A stretch of DNA of 64,000 nucleotides, taken from positions 1,592,691-1,656,690 of the forward strand of contig NZ_BEYR01000001.1 in NCBI RefSeq assembly GCF_002933815.1, given 5' to 3'. The notes under the pieces were generated by a model. The model worked only from the letters and a program-made list of their open reading frames with translations. It had not been told where the DNA came from and made no database searches. This DNA comes from Sphingobacterium sp. HMA12 (GTDB lineage Bacteria; Bacteroidota; Bacteroidia; Sphingobacteriales; Sphingobacteriaceae). Made by a program: the position numbers and the translations under genes. Positions 61,101-64,000 of the stretch are shown here, piece by piece (positions within the stretch are counted from its first letter, which is position 1; the number at the start of each line of letters is the position of its first letter).

Positions 61101-61322
61101 TGGGCCATCCTGCAGGTCCAGACGACAGCCCGGGATAAGAGTAATCCCCTGTTTTTTAGCGGCGGTATGAGCCCGAACAATACCGGCAAAACTATTCCGG
61201 TCTGTCACCGCAATTTTGTGATACCCCAATGCCGCCGCACGTTCCATCAGTTCCTCAGGATGAGAAGCTCCTTCCAGAAAGCTAAAATTGCTGGTCACCT
61301 GTAATTCACAATAGCCCGTCAT
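58179..61322 (-). CDS. dnaE2: Error-prone DNA polymerase III alpha subunit (ImuC/DnaE2)
   Basis: A 1047-residue DnaE2. The start at 61322 overlaps the imuB stop (TAATG). It has a PHP domain ('[49 protein letters not shown]'), palm with the catalytic acidic cluster in '[27 protein letters not shown]', fingers with '[14 protein letters not shown]' and '[27 protein letters not shown]', and a C-terminal OB fold ('[34 protein letters not shown]'). It replicates across damaged bases in the DNA-damage mutasome with ImuA and ImuB. Last of three coupled genes. Confidence 0.96.
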   Translation of the reverse strand: [1047 protein letters not shown]

Positions 61323-62824
61323 TATGCAAAAAAACCATGTAAAAACCATTGATTGGGTGTACGGTCATCGTAATGCCCTGAGCGGTAGAGCCAAAATCGT
61401 CGGCCTTTATCATCCTCAACAGCATAGTAATCACGGTGCTCCCCCTTATCTATCCACCATTCCCGCTCAATACGCTCGGGTCCATCTGCCTTCTTAACCG
61501 TATGGACTTCCCCCTTGTAACGAAATAACAGGGGCGGATAATCCGGAATAGGTGCTGTGACCATAATCGGTTCGGGAATATGTAGTAAGCGGGTGGGGCG
61601 AGGTCTGTCAATTTGCCAATCAACAGTAGGTACTTCCTGTGCTGAACTGGCCATTTTCATGGACCGCTCAGGCCAATAATGTGCCGCAGGCAAATAGCGT
61701 GAAATTTCACAGGCGGGGTCCCTGCTTTTGAGACGGTCCAATAATTCGGTTAGCAGGGGATTGTCCAGTCCGATACGATGGCTCCATAAATTTTCCTGAA
61801 CAGGGTCTGCCTCTTCAACTTTGGGAATTTCCAATATAAACAGCTCAATACCTAGTGCTGGTTCTATCTGTGCGATTTTCAGGGCAAATAACTGAAATAT
61901 ATGCTGTTGATGTGCTGTCGCCCGATTGGTTCCGATACTGATCTGCTCTATTTTCCCGTCCACCCGATGGCATTGTAGTACTGCTTCCCGAATACCCTTA
62001 CCTTCCCCGGTTAAACGTTTACAGATATTGTTTAGCAGCTGCTGTAGGGCAAGTTCGATGCCATTAGCTGTGCGAATGGGTTCCAGACAAGGCAAACGTT
62101 CTTCGTAAGGAAAAATAGGTTTTATAGAAACAATAAATTCATCCTCATCTCCGACAGCCTGATCCAGTCGGAGGACTAAATCTTTTCCAAAGCGTCTGCG
62201 CAGAGCTGTGCGTGGCATGCGCGCGAAACTTCCGATTGTTTTTAATCCAAGACTTTGTAAACGTTGCAGCACGGTTGCCTCCAGCCGGAGTGCCTGTGTG
62301 GGCAAATCCACTATAGCATCAAACTGTTTATCCGCCTCAACAATGGCATTTCCATTTCCAAAACGGGCAATTGCCCAGGCGGCGCCGATCGTATCCGCAA
62401 TACTTACACGTACGTCATAACCGTAATGTCTAAACCGGGAGACGATATGCTGTAAATAAGATTCTTCTCCCCCCCAAAGATGGGCACAACCACTGATATC
62501 CAAAATAATTCCTTCGGGCAGATCTATCGCCACAAGCGGTGTATACCGGATACACCAATGTGCAATATTGCGAAGCAACTTTTCGGTTAATCCGGGACGT
62601 TCATTGACCACTTTTAAGGCAGGTAAAAAAGCCTTTGCATCCGCAATGGCCAAACCGGGATACACACCTTCCTGCTCAGCTAAGGCATTACAGGCATTGG
62701 CGATCAGCTTGCCATGCGTAGAAACTGCCAATACAAAGGGAATTTCCTTGAGTTGAGGTTGTCCAACAGTCATCCAATCTGTTTTTAGATGGCGAAACCA
62801 TAAAGAGGCAAATCGTTTTTTCAT
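61322..62824 (-). CDS. imuB: ImuB, inactive Y-family polymerase of the mutasome
   Basis: A 500-residue Y-family homologue. It keeps the palm/fingers layout ('RFASLWFRHLKTDW', 'PGLAIADAKAFLPALKVVNERPGLTEKLLRNIAHWCIRYTPLVAIDLPEGIILDISGCAHLWGGEESYL', 'LQRLQSLGLKTIGSFARMPRTALRRRFGKDL') but the catalytic Asp of the first DinB motif (D-M-D-x-F-F-A-S-V-E) is missing. ImuB acts as a hub that joins the sliding clamp, DnaE2 and ImuA. It starts inside the imuA stop (ATGA overlap) and its stop overlaps dnaE2. Translational coupling keeps the three in ratio. Confidence 0.94.
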   Translation of the reverse strand: MKKRFASLWFRHLKTDWMTVGQPQLKEIPFVLAVSTHGKLIANACNALAEQEGVYPGLAIADAKAFLPALKVVNERPGLTEKLLRNIAHWCIRYTPLVAIDLPEGIILDISGCAHLWGGEESYLQHIVSRFRHYGYDVRVSIADTIGAAWAIARFGNGNAIVEADKQFDAIVDLPTQALRLEATVLQRLQSLGLKTIGSFARMPRTALRRRFGKDLVLRLDQAVGDEDEFIVSIKPIFPYEERLPCLEPIRTANGIELALQQLLNNICKRLTGEGKGIREAVLQCHRVDGKIEQISIGTNRATAHQQHIFQLFALKIAQIEPALGIELFILEIPKVEEADPVQENLWSHRIGLDNPLLTELLDRLKSRDPACEISRYLPAAHYWPERSMKMASSAQEVPTVDWQIDRPRPTRLLHIPEPIMVTAPIPDYPPLLFRYKGEVHTVKKADGPERIEREWWIDKGEHRDYYAVEDDKGRRFWLYRSGHYDDRTPNQWFLHGFFA

Positions 62825-63567
62825 GCCAATCCCTGATTAACATAAGATTGTTCCCATTCTTCCGTACGCGATCTTGTTTTAGCAACAGGTTCAAAACCGC
62901 TCGCAGTCCATGTCATCTGCCATCGCCCCGGATTTCCATTCCGCACTTTAAGTAACTCAATATCCCAGCTTGGATAACCAATTCCCGGTAGCCCATCTTC
63001 CAGTTGACTAGGCCGCGAACTAATTTTCCAGCGTGCGGCACAGGCTGTTGCCCCCAATAGCTTCGGATTGTGCTGCAGGATAAACCCTGTCACACCACTT
63101 TTCTCCACAGCCAGCTGCAAACGCCGCGACTGTACAAAGTCCAATTGATGTATCTCCGCCAGTACAGCTGTGATTCCCTCACATTTCAGCGCCTCTTCCA
63201 TTGCCCATAACAGGTCCTTTTCCCTGCCCATACGGACAAAAATGACCTTTTCAGGATCAACACCAAAAGATTTAATGGCCGTAGGAAATAACGTTTGAAA
63301 GCCGCTTATCCAAACGCAAATGCCACCGTTTCGCATCAGTTTGCCCAACAAGCCGGCTATAAAACCACAAGAAACGGCACCTCCTATCCGATCAAAACTA
63401 ACAAATTCATGAATCACTCCACTAGGAAAAATCCCGTTGGGAAAAGCCTCCTCCAATGGGCCAAGCCCCATTGGAAGCACATCAGCTGATTTTTGCTTTA
63501 TTCCCTGCCATACCAGCAGGTCTTTTTTCAATTGGCCGATTAAAGCTTGTTTTTCTTTTATTTGCAT
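62821..63567 (-). CDS. imuA: ImuA, RecA-like regulator of the mutasome
   Basis: A 248-residue RecA/SulA-like protein. Start at 63567 is chosen because GGAGGT lies five bases before it; the open frame runs nine codons further without it. Family blocks: 'LPMGLGPLEEAFPNGIFPSGVIHEFVSFDRIGGAVSCGFIAGLLGKLM', 'ICVWISGFQTLFPTAIKSFGVDPEKVIFVRMGREKDLLWAMEEALKCEGITAVLAEIHQLDF' and 'RRLQLAVEKSGVTGFILQ'. The Walker A motif is degenerate, as in other ImuA. It is first in the imuA-imuB-dnaE2 operon with a distinct promoter upstream. Confidence 0.94.
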   Translation of the reverse strand: MQIKEKQALIGQLKKDLLVWQGIKQKSADVLPMGLGPLEEAFPNGIFPSGVIHEFVSFDRIGGAVSCGFIAGLLGKLMRNGGICVWISGFQTLFPTAIKSFGVDPEKVIFVRMGREKDLLWAMEEALKCEGITAVLAEIHQLDFVQSRRLQLAVEKSGVTGFILQHNPKLLGATACAARWKISSRPSQLEDGLPGIGYPSWDIELLKVRNGNPGRWQMTWTASGFEPVAKTRSRTEEWEQSYVNQGLA

Positions 63568-63591
63568 AGCCACCTCCGTCTTAAGTTTAAG

Positions 63592-63622
63592 CAAATTTAA
63601 TACTAATATATTTAGTATTAAA
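63592..63622 (-). promoter_or_regulatory. imuA promoter with an inverted repeat between -33 and -7
   Basis: In minus-strand reading the bases TTTA, then exactly 19 bases, then TAAATTTG reproduce the Bacteroidota TTTG-N19-TAnnTTTG promoter with one mismatch. The 11-base arms TTTAATACTAA and its complement (63596-63606 and 63612-63622, 5-base centre) occupy this promoter, so a dimeric repressor here would block RNA polymerase. A LexA-like damage operator is the obvious hypothesis. Confidence 0.65.
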
Positions 63623-63706
63623 ACGAAGTTGCTATATTTTTTAGTTTTTAAATATTAAAAAGTAGGATAAGTAAACGTTTCATTCCCAAAGAAACGGGTA
63701 TTTTCA

Positions 63707-64000
63707 TTAGAAATCATTCAGAAACTGCTGGATAACATCCTTCTTCCTTGTCGCTACCGGAATCATTTTGCCATCTGCCATTTCCAATTGACCATCCTTA
63801 AAATATTTTTTGATATAGTTTGCATTGATCAGGTAGGATTGATGGCAGCGGATAAATTCTGTTTCGGGCAGCATGGTTTCGAAGTGTTTGAGTACTTTAG
63901 AAACCATCATAGGCTTGTTGTCCTTGATATAAAATGTGGTATAGCCTTTGTCGCCATGGCAGTATAAAATATCGTCGATATTCACAATCTGTGTATATTC
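63707..64000 (-). CDS. LytTR-domain response regulator, C-terminal part
   Basis: The frame reads into the right window edge, so only the C-terminus is visible. The final 98 residues form a LytTR DNA-binding domain: 'IVNIDDILYCHGDKGYTTFYIKDNKPMMVSKVLKHFETMLPETEFIRCHQSYLINANYIKKYFKDGQLEMADGKMIPVATRKKDVI'. R-C-H-Q-S-Y-L-I-N is the family's strand-helix core. In Bacteroidota these are usually fused to a receiver domain and paired with a His-kinase of the LytS type. The paired part is outside the window. Confidence 0.88.
   Translation of the reverse strand, partial: EYTQIVNIDDILYCHGDKGYTTFYIKDNKPMMVSKVLKHFETMLPETEFIRCHQSYLINANYIKKYFKDGQLEMADGKMIPVATRKKDVIQQFLNDF

Noticed and set aside
1..64000. 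CRISPR arrays, tRNA or rRNA genes, insertion sequences, prophage.
   Set aside because: No regularly spaced repeats, no cloverleaf or rRNA segments and no transposase, integrase or phage gene was recognised on reading both strands.

Overview
The window looks like chromosomal DNA of a Bacteroidota bacterium, most probably Sphingobacterium or a close Sphingobacteriaceae relative. The grounds are a SusC/SusD pair, TonB-dependent receptors with carboxypeptidase-regulatory N-terminal domains, scarce Shine-Dalgarno sites, several -7 elements of the form TAnnTTTG, a LuxR-tailed Y_Y_Y sensor regulator, lipoproteins of SusD type and moderate-to-low GC. The genus is inference. I see no rRNA, tRNA, CRISPR array, phage module or insertion sequence.

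Layout. 1-0.5 kb: 3' end of a nucleoside-phosphorylase-like gene and a strong terminator. 0.7-4.7 kb: a trehalose operon, an OtsA-OtsB fusion followed by a GH15 glucoamylase/trehalase-like enzyme. 4.7-17.4 kb: a stress and DNA-protection island: CsbD-like protein, small OM barrel, a very acidic small protein, a Rho-N/SAP-like small protein, an orphan ECF sigma factor, a PA2169/DUF2383 four-helix protein, topoisomerase IB, an FAD oxidoreductase, Ku with a 50-residue basic protein behind it, a PAS histidine kinase and a phytochrome-like histidine kinase that lacks bilin-attachment cysteines. 17.4-19.4 kb: a tandem GH43 enzyme. 19.6-21.9 kb: a NarL-type response regulator, a degenerate partner kinase without its phospho-accepting histidine, and a second ECF sigma factor paralogous to the first. 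22-25.3 kb: a SIMPL lipoprotein and a siderophore-type TonB receptor broken by one in-frame amber codon. 25.7-31.5 kb: a giant alpha-2-macroglobulin with a thioester motif. 31.7-38.5 kb: lipoprotein, GH1 beta-glucosidase and a run of small membrane proteins of unknown function.

38.6-48.4 kb is a compact polysaccharide-utilisation locus: a periplasmic-sensor/LuxR one-polypeptide regulator divergent from susC-susD and a two-catalytic-module glycosidase ending in a GH16 laminarinase-like domain. This suggests beta-1,3-glucan as substrate. 48.7-57.1 kb holds metabolism and transport genes: threonine aldolase, aquaporin Z, nitronate monooxygenase, D-2-hydroxyacid dehydrogenase, an EamA exporter, and an HxlR regulator divergent from a DHA2-type MFS pump. 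It also contains a decayed aldehyde dehydrogenase. 58.2-63.6 kb is the mutagenesis cassette imuA-imuB-dnaE2 with overlapping genes and a palindrome sitting exactly between its -33 and -7 promoter elements. The window ends in a truncated LytTR-domain protein.

The most interesting reading is that 0.7-22 kb is a general-stress-type gene neighbourhood: trehalose synthesis, Ku, TopoIB, DUF2383 and CsbD, flanked by two orphan sigma factors and unusual or degenerate sensor kinases. Its gene content recalls the alphaproteobacterial general stress regulon, but it occurs in a phylum without that sigma-anti-sigma circuit.
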